A stretch of 13,633 nucleotides of DNA from JACDET01 sp038253825 (lineage in GTDB: Bacteria; Patescibacteriota; Microgenomatia; Levybacterales; UBA12049): the NCBI GenBank assembly GCA_038253825.1, contig JBBSGT010000033.1, forward strand, positions 1 to 13,633, given 5' to 3'. Every line of letters starts with the position of its first letter. The first letter of the stretch is position 1. The translations under genes were made by a program, and so were the position numbers. The notes under the pieces are model-generated. The model ran no database searches and was not told the DNA's origin. It was given only the letters and a program-made list of their open reading frames with translations. Positions 1 to 7,757 of this stretch are shown here, piece by piece.

Positions 1-2
1 AT

Positions 3-116
3 GTCTGGAATACGACAAAAGACAAACTGTCAAACAACCAGGATAAAAATTTTGAGGAGACAAAACAAAAATTTATACAGCTAACGAATAACCAATTTTT
101 CCCCTATCAAATCTGA
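3..116 (+). CDS. possible 3' end of an upstream gene (partial)
   Basis: A frame open from the left edge runs 37 codons to a TGA at 114-116 and ends in residues FFPYQI. The peptide is hydrophilic, rich in Lys, Asn, Gln and Glu, and reads like a real C-terminal tail, but no family is recognisable. No other frame stays open as long here. It ends 87 bases before the membrane-protein gene on the same strand. It may simply be chance openness in AT-rich DNA; only sequence to the left can settle it. Confidence 0.25.
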   Translation, partial: VWNTTKDKLSNNQDKNFEETKQKFIQLTNNQFFPYQI

Positions 117-203
117 CATTCTGTTTTGCGGTTGCTATATGACGAGAAAGAACAAACGATTTGGCTTTGTCAAAGAAATGAGTTGAAGTTACCAAAGTAA
201 CCT

Positions 204-884
204 ATGAAAAATATCACATTGCAATTGAAATTACGGCTCATATTTATAACACTTGCAGTTAGTAACCTTCTGCTTGTAGGAATCCAGCTCCTTCGCTATC
301 CTCCCCTCTTAAAGGTTCCTGGCTCTTTACCATATATTATTGAGCCTATTATGTTACTTATCCTCTACATTGGAATAATACTCTGGATAACAGAAAAGAC
401 TGATACTCCTCGCGCGACTGTTTTGCAGATTGGCACTTTTATTGGCCTGATCTGTAGTGTATTGGAACTCATTAACCTGATTCGGGAGCATTTTCTCCAT
501 GGTGGTGGAAGAATCGATGGAAGTATTACGTTACTTTTTATGCTTGGTTTATTTTTATTGTGGGGTGTTGCAAGTTTTCAAGTAACTCGTCTCACAAGTT
601 CTATGAGTCAAGGAATACTCGCAAGTATCTGGACTGTTGTAGTCACATTTTTAATTGGAATACTCTTCGGATTTATTCAAGAGTTCTATCTATATGTGCC
701 TGATTCCGCACAAGTTGCAACCTGGCAAGAATTCATCAGAAGCGGCTGGAAAGATATACCAGCGTTTACTATTGCCAATACCCTTGATAGCGCTTCTTCA
801 CATCTTTTTATAGGGCTACTCGTGGCTTTAGTGTTTGGTGCAATAGGTGGAGGTATTGGTAAATTGTTTGCTCGAAGAAAATAA
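204..884 (+). CDS. six-helix integral membrane protein of unknown function
   Basis: I do not recognise this 226-residue protein. It has about six hydrophobic segments, roughly at residues 12-30, 45-63, 72-92, 107-126, 137-163 and 198-216, so it should sit in the cytoplasmic membrane. A short basic N-terminus (Lys and Arg before helix 1) and a basic C-terminus (KLFARRK) suggest both ends are cytoplasmic. A Gly-rich run (GAIGGGIG, about 212-219) lies in the last helix. No catalytic motif is visible. The ATG at 204 is the first start in the frame; no Shine-Dalgarno sequence precedes it, but a small inverted repeat (GTTAC-CAAA-GTAAC, 188-201) lies just upstream. It has no tight neighbour, so it is probably transcribed alone. 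Confidence 0.7.
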   Translation: MKNITLQLKLRLIFITLAVSNLLLVGIQLLRYPPLLKVPGSLPYIIEPIMLLILYIGIILWITEKTDTPRATVLQIGTFIGLICSVLELINLIREHFLHGGGRIDGSITLLFMLGLFLLWGVASFQVTRLTSSMSQGILASIWTVVVTFLIGILFGFIQEFYLYVPDSAQVATWQEFIRSGWKDIPAFTIANTLDSASSHLFIGLLVALVFGAIGGGIGKLFARRK

Positions 885-905
885 CTACAAGTATTCCAAC
901 TCTAC

Positions 906-1101
906 CTAAGTGAAGACTTCGCGTATCGCAGTTCTAACCTGTTTAATTTTGGTTGCTTGAAGCGTACCTCGTTTCGCTTGGATGACTGATTGTTCAATAG
1001 TAAAGAGTTTATCGGGACGAATAAAGCTATCAATTTCAAGTAATGTTATCGGTAAAAGCTCCATAATTCTCTTTAAGAATATCATTTAGACGAGAATCCA
1101 T
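906..1101 (-). pseudogene. frameshifted remnant resembling the C-terminus of a MazF/PemK-family toxin
   Basis: On the minus strand a 59-codon frame (ATG at 1085, stop TAG at 906-908) encodes a tail with the pattern DSFIRPDKLFTIEQS, then a Lys/Arg-rich helix ending in REVFT. This resembles the last strand and helix of MazF/PemK endoribonuclease toxins, where a 'DS-x-[IV]-R-x-[DS]-K-[LI]-x-T-[IVL]-[ED]' stretch precedes the C-terminal helix. A second frame upstream (from about 1101, LNDILKENYGAFTDNIT) runs into it near 1040 if one frameshift is allowed. The N-terminal half of the fold is missing and there is no antitoxin gene, so this is a decayed fragment. The family call is from memory of the motif and is moderate at best. 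Confidence 0.4.
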
Positions 1102-1182
1102 ACTGTGGATACATTTTCGTTAGCATAGTTGATGAATGTGCTGTAAACTGCGTAAGGAAATATATGGCAGGTATACTACCTA

Positions 1183-2670
1183 TCAATTATCGTTTTTTCT
1201 CTTGTCGTTTGCAGCGCCATCAATTGGTAAAACGAAGAAGAATGATGAACCCTGACCGAGCGTACTTTCAGCCCACGCTCGTCCACCTTGACGAGTAATA
1301 ATTCCTTCTGAGACATATAAGCCCAACCCCATACCGGGAATTGTATCGAGTGCTTTGCCTCTTATGCGGTAAAATCTTTTAAATACGTGCGGGATATTTT
1401 CTTGCGGTATACCAATACCAAAGTCCCGCACACAGAGCTGTAATTCTTTTGTGTTCGCTGAGACAGTGATAATAATTTCTTGTGAGTGAGGAGAATATTT
1501 AATAGCATTGGTTAAATAATTTGTGATTACTTGGCCTATCCGTTCTCTATCTGCGCATATGGTTTTTCCTGTTGTACCTTTTTGCAGTAATTTGTGTTTT
1601 GTTGTGGTTAGTTGTACTTCTTCGATAATTTCATGTACTAATTCGTCAAAAGAGAAATATTCATTATGAAATTGTAACCGTCCACCTTCAATTTTACTTA
1701 TATCCAAAAGATCACCAATAAGCGTGGTTAATTTATTAATTTGAGTATCCATTTTCCCAAGCATTACTGCTGATTTCTCATCGCCTGCTTTGGCAAATCT
1801 ACCTTGGAGTACTTGTCCGAATGCTTTCAGTGAGGTGACCGGCGTTTTGAGCTCATGGCTTGCAATACCTAAAAAGTCATCTTTTTGCTGTTCTAGTGCT
1901 TTCTGCCTCGTAATATCCAGCATAAAACCAATACACGTATCAGTATCCTCGATACGTGCAACAGCGAGCAAAACAAATATCTTTTTTTTGTCTTTGCGAA
2001 TATATTCTTTTTCATAGGGGAGCGTATACCCTTTCGCCAGGAGTGCATCTACTGCTTGGACGCTTAATGACTGATATTGCTCAGGAGTTAATACGTCTCG
2101 CTGTATTATTCCTTTCTTCAGATCCTCTCTGCTATAGCCAATCATCGAAAGCAGCGCATCATTTGCATCAAGAAATGTTCCCTTAAAATCCGAAATAAAT
2201 ATCCCAATGATGTTTGATTCAAACAATTTTCTAAATCTGGATTCACTTTCTTTTAATTGCTGCTCTGCTTCTTTTTGTTCTGTGATGTCTTCATGTTGCA
2301 TGATGATATGCACTATATTACCTTGGATATCTTTAACTGGATAAATATAGCCTTGTATCCATCGCCGAGAAGTTGTAGATTCACTTACTGTTTTTTGTGG
2401 CTCATAGCTATGCGGTGGCACTTTGACTATCTCTCCCGCAAAACCTTCGCGGATATAGCGCATTATTTCTGTATCAACAAGCTGTTTATCATGCAGGATA
2501 TTAAAGTCTTGCATTTGGGAAAGCTTTACGCCCCATAGTTTTTCCCATGCACTATTTACTTGCAACGTTTTCCCATCAGGAGAAAATATTTGCGTACTAA
2601 TTGGTGATTGATCAAAAATGATACGAAACGTTTTTTCTGTTACTTGTTCATTATTATTTTTCTTTGACAC
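1183..2670 (-). CDS. orphan sensor histidine kinase with two PAS domains
   Basis: This 495-residue protein is a soluble histidine kinase with no membrane segment, so it should sense a cytoplasmic signal. Two PAS/PAC modules cover about 12-135 and 142-258, each ending in the usual 'DIT-x-QK' linker. The dimerisation/phosphoacceptor (HisKA) helix carries His272 in ASHELKTP. The ATPase domain has an N box (Asn384 and Asn388), a G1 box (DFGIGIP, 416-422), an F box (about 430-433) and a G2 box (GMGLGL, 446-451). All catalytic elements are present, so it should autophosphorylate. The start is a GTG at 2668-2670; no ATG codon follows until residue 53, inside PAS 1. No response regulator is adjacent. 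Its kinase core is strikingly similar to the kinase at 7758-10049, so the two may be paralogues able to use the regulator at 7312-7701. Confidence 0.93.
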   Translation of the reverse strand: MSKKNNNEQVTEKTFRIIFDQSPISTQIFSPDGKTLQVNSAWEKLWGVKLSQMQDFNILHDKQLVDTEIMRYIREGFAGEIVKVPPHSYEPQKTVSESTTSRRWIQGYIYPVKDIQGNIVHIIMQHEDITEQKEAEQQLKESESRFRKLFESNIIGIFISDFKGTFLDANDALLSMIGYSREDLKKGIIQRDVLTPEQYQSLSVQAVDALLAKGYTLPYEKEYIRKDKKKIFVLLAVARIEDTDTCIGFMLDITRQKALEQQKDDFLGIASHELKTPVTSLKAFGQVLQGRFAKAGDEKSAVMLGKMDTQINKLTTLIGDLLDISKIEGGRLQFHNEYFSFDELVHEIIEEVQLTTTKHKLLQKGTTGKTICADRERIGQVITNYLTNAIKYSPHSQEIIITVSANTKELQLCVRDFGIGIPQENIPHVFKRFYRIRGKALDTIPGMGLGLYVSEGIITRQGGRAWAESTLGQGSSFFFVLPIDGAANDKRKNDN

Positions 2671-3006
2671 CTGTGTATTTTACCATAGTCATGGACTTCT
2701 ATTTTATAAATTGGCGCAAACCAAGATGGGGGGGAAATAATGCGCTGACTTTATTAAATCCGTGTTATACTTTATCAGCAAGGATTGCATAATAAGTAAT
2801 GGAAATAATACACAAAAACCTTCTTGCACAGGCTTTTTCAATTGAGGATGACATCGATACTTGAGGCTCGCATTGACTTATTCTCTGAGCAGATTATGTT
2901 GCACATTTGATTATAATTTATACATGTGAGAAGTAAATTTAAAAAATTGCTTTTTGAAGCAAAGAAAAAAGTTTTTTCGATGTAATGACAAACCTTTTTA
3001 TATACG
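2671..3006. other. 336-bp divergent intergenic region with candidate promoters and broken short frames
   Basis: This gap separates the leftward orphan kinase from the rightward lipid operon and should hold both promoters. Rightward candidates are an extended -10 (TGTTATACT, 2763-2771), a TTGACT-16-TATGTT pair (2873-2900) and an isolated perfect TATAAT at 2912-2917; none is decisive. For the kinase only a weak TAAAAT (2677-2682) is seen. Two very short frames (ATG 2799 to TGA 2864, and ATG 2844 to TGA 2906) would join into a charged helical peptide if one frameshift were allowed, suggesting a dead small gene. A run of eight G lies near 2727-2734. The palindrome at 2947-2962 is listed separately. 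Confidence 0.4.
2947..2962. promoter_or_regulatory. perfect palindrome TTGCTT-N4-AAGCAA upstream of the lipid operon
   Basis: A perfect 6-base inverted repeat with a 4-base centre lies 44 bases before the DUF1206 start. It matches in size, spacing and five of six half-site bases the palindrome at 11222-11237 ahead of the acyl-CoA-dehydrogenase-like operon, which suggests a shared operator. On the minus strand it is followed by six T, so it could also read as a weak leftward terminator, but no leftward gene ends here. Operator is the preferred reading; this is inference. Confidence 0.4.
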
Positions 3007-3861
3007 ATGATTTCACAAAAATTTAAATTTAAGACTAAAATTAATGCAAAGAAATTTGCGAGCAGTTCATGGGTAGCTGCTTCTATACGTCTAGGATATT
3101 TTAGTCGTGGCATTTTCTATAGTCTTATCGGTGTGTTCGCATTTACCCTAGCACTAGGAATTGAGAAAAGTTCTGCAAATCAACAAGATATTTTTCTCTT
3201 TATTAGGCATATTTTCTATGGTTACTGGATTCTTATCATATTTTTAATAGGTTTGGCAGGATATTCGTTATGGGGATTTATCCGTGCGGTCAAGGATTAT
3301 CTTTTTCCGCAACAGAAACCAATCCCCCTCTTGGAGCGGCTAGGCTATCTCTTTAGCGGCCTTTTTTATGCATCGCTTCTCTTTCCGGTTTTCGAAATAT
3401 TGATAAATCAGCCGGAAAACGGTGCGCACAAGGATTCTCTCAGAAATGTCTCTATCATTTTATTGCATATCCCATTTGGGCAGCTTTTTCTTTTTGTAAT
3501 AGGAGTAACCAGCTTTTTTTCAGGTTGCTACCAAATAAGAAGGGCTTTGCTCGTAAAAAAATCTTCAGACGTAAACTATAATAAGAGTATTGCTCCCGAC
3601 CATATATTAATACTAATTTCACGCATCGGGATCGCAGCTCGTGGATTAATTTGGACAATGATCGGCATTTTTGCTATGATTGCAAGCATCTATGCAGATT
3701 CTTCTCGCATAAAAGATACTAATGAAGTTTTTGAATCGCTTAAAAATTTACCATTTGGATCTCTTATTGTCATGATACTTGCCGGGGGTTTTATGCTTTT
3801 TGGTATCTATTCAATGACACTGAGTATCTGGGGGAAATTACCAAATAATGAAAAAAACTAA
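3007..3861 (+). CDS. DUF1206-family integral membrane protein, first gene of lipid operon
   Basis: The 284-residue protein shows the DUF1206 repeat: a helix beginning with an Arg-Leu/Ile-Gly pattern and a second helix, repeated three times (RLGYFSRGIFYSLIGVF at about 28-44, RLGYLFSGLFYASLL at 111-125, RIGIAARGLIWTMIGIF at 206-222). That gives six membrane segments, about 34-52, 73-92, 112-132, 152-175, 207-228 and 250-274. The function of DUF1206 proteins is not established. Its stop lies inside the next gene, with a 14-base overlap, so it should be co-translated with the PAP2 phosphatase that follows, which points to a membrane-lipid role. The ATG at 3007 is used; there is no Shine-Dalgarno motif. 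The N-terminus is basic and would lie in the cytoplasm. Confidence 0.85.
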   Translation: MISQKFKFKTKINAKKFASSSWVAASIRLGYFSRGIFYSLIGVFAFTLALGIEKSSANQQDIFLFIRHIFYGYWILIIFLIGLAGYSLWGFIRAVKDYLFPQQKPIPLLERLGYLFSGLFYASLLFPVFEILINQPENGAHKDSLRNVSIILLHIPFGQLFLFVIGVTSFFSGCYQIRRALLVKKSSDVNYNKSIAPDHILILISRIGIAARGLIWTMIGIFAMIASIYADSSRIKDTNEVFESLKNLPFGSLIVMILAGGFMLFGIYSMTLSIWGKLPNNEKN

Positions 3862-4597
3862 GAAAGATAAACACGACGTTGTTGCAACAGTTAGCAGCAA
3901 ACTGCAAGAAGAAACTGTAGCAAAATCAGTTCGTAAGAGACGGACGATCACGCTACGCACGTTTCTTATCATCGCAATAAGCGCCTTTATCGTACTCGCA
4001 TTTTTTGCGCACACTGTGTCGTATTTTCCAATTGATCTCGTAATCACGAGAGCTGTTCAGTCATTTCATCCTGCATGGTTTGATTTACTTATGAAAATGA
4101 CTAGTTTTATCGGGTATCCTCCGCAAGTTGATATATTTGTTGTAGTCGTTGTTATTTTCATGTATCTCTTGGGACTTCGTTTCGAATCGATGGTTGCCCT
4201 ATGTAATGCTATTTTCATTACACTTATTAACTTAGTCCTCAAGGAGCTCGTCGGGAGGCCTCGTCCAAGCGCTGATTTAGTCCAGGTATTTAATCACGTA
4301 GGACAAACCAGTTTTCCAAGCGGACACGTTATGTTTTATCTTGCATTCTTCGGCTACTTTTGGTTTTTGAGTTATACGATGCTAAAAAAGTCATGGCTTA
4401 AATATTGTTTACTTTTTATTTTAACAGCCGTTATCATACTGATAGCTCCTTCACGAATTTATCTAGGCGCACATTGGGCAAGTGATGTTTTTGGAGCTTA
4501 TCTCTTCAGTAATATTTGGTTATTGTTAGTTGTTGAATTTCATCATTGGGGCAAATCCCGTTTCTTTGTCAAACAACCTGTGGCACCTGAGAAATAA
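3848..4597 (+). CDS. PAP2-family lipid-phosphate phosphatase with complete active site
   Basis: A 249-residue PAP2 superfamily phosphatase. The three signature motifs are intact: K-x6-RP (Lys132 to Arg139-Pro140), PSGH (157-160, with the acid/base His160) and SR-x3-G-x-H-x3-D (Ser202 to Asp213, with nucleophile His209). In this fold the two histidines cleave a phosphate from a lipid such as phosphatidic acid, phosphatidylglycerol phosphate or undecaprenyl pyrophosphate, usually on the outer membrane face. Membrane segments are at about 38-58, 95-110, 115-131, 161-178, 186-201 and 215-231. A basic cytoplasmic N-terminal tail of about 35 residues (many Lys and Arg) precedes helix 1, which is longer than in typical PAP2 proteins. 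It overlaps the DUF1206 gene by 14 bases and is followed after 5 bases by a second PAP2 gene. The exact substrate cannot be told from sequence. Confidence 0.93.
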   Translation: MKKTKKDKHDVVATVSSKLQEETVAKSVRKRRTITLRTFLIIAISAFIVLAFFAHTVSYFPIDLVITRAVQSFHPAWFDLLMKMTSFIGYPPQVDIFVVVVVIFMYLLGLRFESMVALCNAIFITLINLVLKELVGRPRPSADLVQVFNHVGQTSFPSGHVMFYLAFFGYFWFLSYTMLKKSWLKYCLLFILTAVIILIAPSRIYLGAHWASDVFGAYLFSNIWLLLVVEFHHWGKSRFFVKQPVAPEK

Positions 4598-4602
4598 CCA
4601 GC

Positions 4603-5295
4603 ATGAAAAACATCATATCCAAACAAATCGCGAAGTATTTGTTCTATTATCTTGTTACGGTACTTTTTTCGGTATGTCTGGGGTATATCGTCCTGAATGT
4701 CTCTTTTATAAAGGATTTTGATAATTATTTTTATGTACTTATCAATAGTCTTGCGCATAACCCACTAACGACAACTATTATTTGGCCCTTTGATCTTTGG
4801 TTTTTTCCATACAAACAAATATTCTTTTTCCCGGCATACTTCTATTTCATTTTCGCAGGTTTTCTCCTCTATATGGGTATATGCAAGCGCTCCATGTTTT
4901 CATGGGCACTCTCGTCCCTTGTTCTTGGGTTTATTCTTGCAGCACTGTTATTATTTATTGATTGGCATTTCATCTTCCGACATCGCCCTTTCGAATTTTT
5001 ACCCAGTACAATAGATAATACATCCAGGGAAATTCTCATGAAATTCCCTTCCTATCCTTCAGGTCATGTGAGAGATAGCACACTTGTGAGCACGTTAATC
5101 AGCTCTTTTATACCACAAATGAAATGGGTAATGATACTATTTGTGGTCTTTATTGCCTTCACTCGAGTCTATACAGGAGCCCATTATCCCACAGATGTTC
5201 TAGCGGGTGTTCTTTTTGGTTATTTAGTTGGGATTATTACTCTTAATTTTTTAAAGAGTATCCAAAAAATTCTTCACGAAAGGAAAGAGAAATAA
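4603..5295 (+). CDS. second, divergent PAP2-family phosphatase
   Basis: A 230-residue PAP2-like membrane protein. Motif 2 (YPSGH, 151-155) and motif 3 (TRVYTGAHYPTDVLAG, 187-202, with Arg188, His194 and Asp198) are intact. Motif 1 is unusual: the RP is present (Arg128-Pro129), but the lysine expected seven residues before the Arg is a Trp, and Arg126 may take its place. That lysine normally helps bind the phosphate, so substrate or rate may differ from the preceding PAP2 enzyme. Hydrophobic segments lie at about 13-32, 72-92, 98-120, 157-170, 174-187 and 199-215. It starts 5 bases after the previous stop and ends 6 bases before the lipid-kinase gene, a clear operon. The two PAP2 proteins differ greatly outside the motifs, so this is not a recent duplication. 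Confidence 0.9.
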   Translation: MKNIISKQIAKYLFYYLVTVLFSVCLGYIVLNVSFIKDFDNYFYVLINSLAHNPLTTTIIWPFDLWFFPYKQIFFFPAYFYFIFAGFLLYMGICKRSMFSWALSSLVLGFILAALLLFIDWHFIFRHRPFEFLPSTIDNTSREILMKFPSYPSGHVRDSTLVSTLISSFIPQMKWVMILFVVFIAFTRVYTGAHYPTDVLAGVLFGYLVGIITLNFLKSIQKILHERKEK

Positions 5296-5301
5296 ACTGC
5301 G

Positions 5302-6288
5302 ATGTCTACAATTAAAAAGCCTACGAATTCCATTAAATTTATATTTAATCCCCATGCAGGAGAGAAACGAAAAACTATTGGAGCGGGAAATAGTGTCTCC
5401 CTTGACGAAATAAAGGCGCTTCTCCACCAATATCAACTCCCTGTTGATTATGCACCAACCAAAGGACCAAAACATGCGACCCAGTTAGCAAGAGAAAGTA
5501 CGAAAGAGGGATATGAAACAGTAATCGTTGCTGGAGGTGACGGAACGGTGAGTGAAGCTGCAAATGGCTTAGTCGGGAGTAATACAAACCTTGGGATTAT
5601 TCCCATGGGAACATTTATGAATATAGCACGAATGCTTTCAATCCCACTTGATATTGAAAAAGCAGTTGAAATTATTAAGATTAAAAGAGTCCGTAAAATT
5701 GATATAGGGAAAGTGACAAAAATGGAAGGAGAAAAATCAACTGAACCCTATTATTTTATCGAGTCATCAGGAATAGGCCTGGATGCACATATTCAGGATT
5801 ATTTTAAACAAATTGAACAAGGGAGGCTCCACAATATTTTTCCTCTTATCAATAAATTTTTTCATTTTAGCTCAGGAATAACAGAAATTATTACCGACAC
5901 AAAAACGATTTCGTGTAAAGCAAGTATTATCAATATCGCAAACGGTCCCTATGCTGGTGCGAATTTAAAAATGGCTCCTTCAGCCAAATTAAATGATCAT
6001 AGATTGACGGTTTCTATCTATCCCATGACGCAGTGGGAGCTCATAAAATATTTCACGAAAATGAAACTGACTCAAAAATCAGATGGAAGAAAACTGCATA
6101 TTATAAAAACAAAAAATGTAAAGCTGCGCACCAGTACGCCGGATATGTATGTCCATGTCGATGCAAGTTTGTTTGGTTCACCTCCGGTACATTATCAGAT
6201 TATACCCAACGCTTTGAATGTCATTTGTGGATTTCCTGGCGGAGTGGAGCCTAATTCGCTTCATTCAAGAACGACACTTGATCCTTAA
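5302..6288 (+). CDS. diacylglycerol-kinase-family lipid kinase (DAGK catalytic domain), operon copy
   Basis: A 328-residue soluble or membrane-associated lipid kinase of the DgkB/YegS type. It has the N-terminal FNPHAG turn (15-20), the nucleotide-binding GGDGT (78-82) in a VIVAGGDGTVSEA context, the PMGTFMNIAR motif (101-110) where most relatives have PLGTGN, a KIDIG strand near 132, and the second-lobe ESSGIGLDA region. It would transfer the gamma phosphate of ATP to a lipid hydroxyl such as that of diacylglycerol, giving phosphatidic acid. It follows the second PAP2 gene by 6 bases, so kinase and phosphatases are made together and could form a lipid phosphorylation cycle. It ends 15 bases from the convergent second lipid kinase. 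Diacylglycerol is the default substrate; sphingoid or prenol substrates are not excluded. Confidence 0.9.
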   Translation: MSTIKKPTNSIKFIFNPHAGEKRKTIGAGNSVSLDEIKALLHQYQLPVDYAPTKGPKHATQLARESTKEGYETVIVAGGDGTVSEAANGLVGSNTNLGIIPMGTFMNIARMLSIPLDIEKAVEIIKIKRVRKIDIGKVTKMEGEKSTEPYYFIESSGIGLDAHIQDYFKQIEQGRLHNIFPLINKFFHFSSGITEIITDTKTISCKASIINIANGPYAGANLKMAPSAKLNDHRLTVSIYPMTQWELIKYFTKMKLTQKSDGRKLHIIKTKNVKLRTSTPDMYVHVDASLFGSPPVHYQIIPNALNVICGFPGGVEPNSLHSRTTLDP

Positions 6289-6303
6289 AATAGTGACAAA
6301 TAG

Positions 6304-7206
6304 TTACGGGGTAAGGATACTCAGAGCACGAGGCAAAATCTCTATGGTAAGTTTTTTTGTGGGTGGAAAAATATTTCCATCGCATTCAAAAGCTCTTTTT
6401 TTACCTGTGAGCGTAATAACAATGTTGCTCCCTTTGAGGAGTTTGTAGGAGGAACTTTTATTAATATTTCCGGATAACGCGTGCACGAGTAAACTAATCC
6501 AGTAATACCAATTTTTTGCTTGAATGATGCCAATTGATAACCTTCCATTATTTGCAGAAGTTTGAGGAACCGCCATAATTCCTCCCTGAATTTTACCTAA
6601 ATTTGCCACAAGAATAGTTTTTGCCCGAACAGTAATTGGTTGTCTGTTATCAATTTGCACCTGATATATCAGTGATGAACGAAGAATACTCTGAACTGCT
6701 GTTAAGATATAGGCAAATACACCAATCTTATTTTTTAATTCTCTCTGTGCCCCTTTCATCATTTCTGCATCAAATCCAATTCCGGCTAAGACAGTAAAGT
6801 AAATCTTATTTGCTCGACCTATATCTATTTTATTGCGTTTTCCATAAAGAGCAATTTTCATGCTTGCTGTAATAGCTAATGGTATACCTAAATTCTGAGC
6901 AAATAAATTTCCTGTACCGAGAGGTACAATGCCAATGATAATTTTTTTATCGACACACACTCCAACCACTTCCCCTATTGTGCCATCTCCCCCACAAACG
7001 ACAAGATGATTAGTTCCATTTTTAATAGCATGTTTTGCTATATCTGCAGCAGTTCGATTTAATGTTGTCGTTACCAAGTGACCATTCCACCCAAGATCTT
7101 TTGCAACTTTTGTGATAGCTTTTTCTCTATCTTTCTCGTTTCCAGGTCCACTTACCGGATTGAGAATAATAAGAGGAGCGTTGTTGTTAACCGCAATTTT
7201 TTTCAT
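6304..7206 (-). CDS. diacylglycerol-kinase-family lipid kinase, convergent copy
   Basis: A 300-residue protein of the same superfamily as the gene it converges on. Motifs: ILNPVSGPGN (14-23), CGGDGT (71-76), the canonical PLGTGNLFAQNLGIP (95-109), KIDIGRA (126-132), AGIGFDAE (141-148) and a late FECDGN (273-278), which is typical of lipid kinases of this fold. The frame extends six codons upstream to a TTG at 7222-7224, but the ATG at 7204-7206 (MKKIAV) is preferred because it begins next to the conserved core. No Shine-Dalgarno motif is present. It lies 105 bases downstream of the response-regulator gene on the same strand and may be the last gene of that operon, though no promoter or terminator in the gap settles this. 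It is more canonical than the operon copy at 5302-6288, so the two probably act on different lipids or in different conditions. Confidence 0.9.
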   Translation of the reverse strand: MKKIAVNNNAPLIILNPVSGPGNEKDREKAITKVAKDLGWNGHLVTTTLNRTAADIAKHAIKNGTNHLVVCGGDGTIGEVVGVCVDKKIIIGIVPLGTGNLFAQNLGIPLAITASMKIALYGKRNKIDIGRANKIYFTVLAGIGFDAEMMKGAQRELKNKIGVFAYILTAVQSILRSSLIYQVQIDNRQPITVRAKTILVANLGKIQGGIMAVPQTSANNGRLSIGIIQAKNWYYWISLLVHALSGNINKSSSYKLLKGSNIVITLTGKKRAFECDGNIFPPTKKLTIEILPRALSILTP

Positions 7207-7311
7207 GATGTAATGATACCACAAAGTGATAATTTGTAATATTTCATCTGATAACGAAATTACTGCTACTAAATAAGCTGGAGAGCCTTGACGATCTTGG
7301 AATTTTTTATA

Positions 7312-7701
7312 CTAATTCGCAGTACCTATATATTTAGCGATTTTGTCTAAAAGAAAATCCATGTCATAAGGTTTGGCAATAAAATCATCTGCACCTGATT
7401 CTTTCGCAGATTGTGCAATATCACTACTTGCTGAAATCATAATAATAGGAATGTGCTTTGTAAGTTCTTTTTTCTTCAAATATTTGCAGATCTCACGACC
7501 GTCATGCCCTGACATCCAAATATCCAAAAGGAGTAGATCAGGGAAATCTTTTTCGATCCTGTAAATTGTCGCTCCGTCCACTGTGGTATCAACTTGGTAA
7601 CCGAATTCTTCCAGTATTAGCATTGTCGACTCTACAATAGCAGGATCATCGTCTGCAACGAGAATTTTTTTTGATTTATCTAAAGATTTCATTGTTCCCA
7701 T
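7312..7701 (-). CDS. single-domain response regulator (receiver domain only)
   Basis: A 129-residue CheY-like receiver with no output domain. The acidic pair Asp17-Asp18, the phosphoacceptor Asp60 in LLLLDIWMSG, Ser90 in the IMISAS strand and Lys110-Pro111 are all in place, so it should be phosphorylated normally. It follows the three-PAS kinase by 56 bases on the same strand and is almost surely its partner. With no DNA-binding domain it must act by protein contact or as a phosphorelay intermediate, and might also accept phosphate from the orphan kinase at 1183-2670. The ATG at 7699-7701 is used; another Met codon follows three codons later (MKSLDKS) and is equally possible. A TATACT (7719-7724) lies upstream, without a good -35, and may allow separate transcription. 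Confidence 0.92.
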   Translation of the reverse strand: MGTMKSLDKSKKILVADDDPAIVESTMLILEEFGYQVDTTVDGATIYRIEKDFPDLLLLDIWMSGHDGREICKYLKKKELTKHIPIIMISASSDIAQSAKESGADDFIAKPYDMDFLLDKIAKYIGTAN

Positions 7702-7757
7702 GGTAATAATGAAAATTCAGTATAGGATATTGAGATGTGAGTATCGTAAGAAGTTGC

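Noticed and set aside
1166..1197. AGGTA-TAC-TACCT hairpin with a later T run as a terminator.
   Set aside because: The T run is about 10 bases from the hairpin and on the wrong strand for the leftward kinase gene.
7222..7224. TTG start giving six extra residues on the convergent lipid kinase.
   Set aside because: The ATG at 7206 starts closer to the conserved core and is the more usual codon; the extra residues match nothing.
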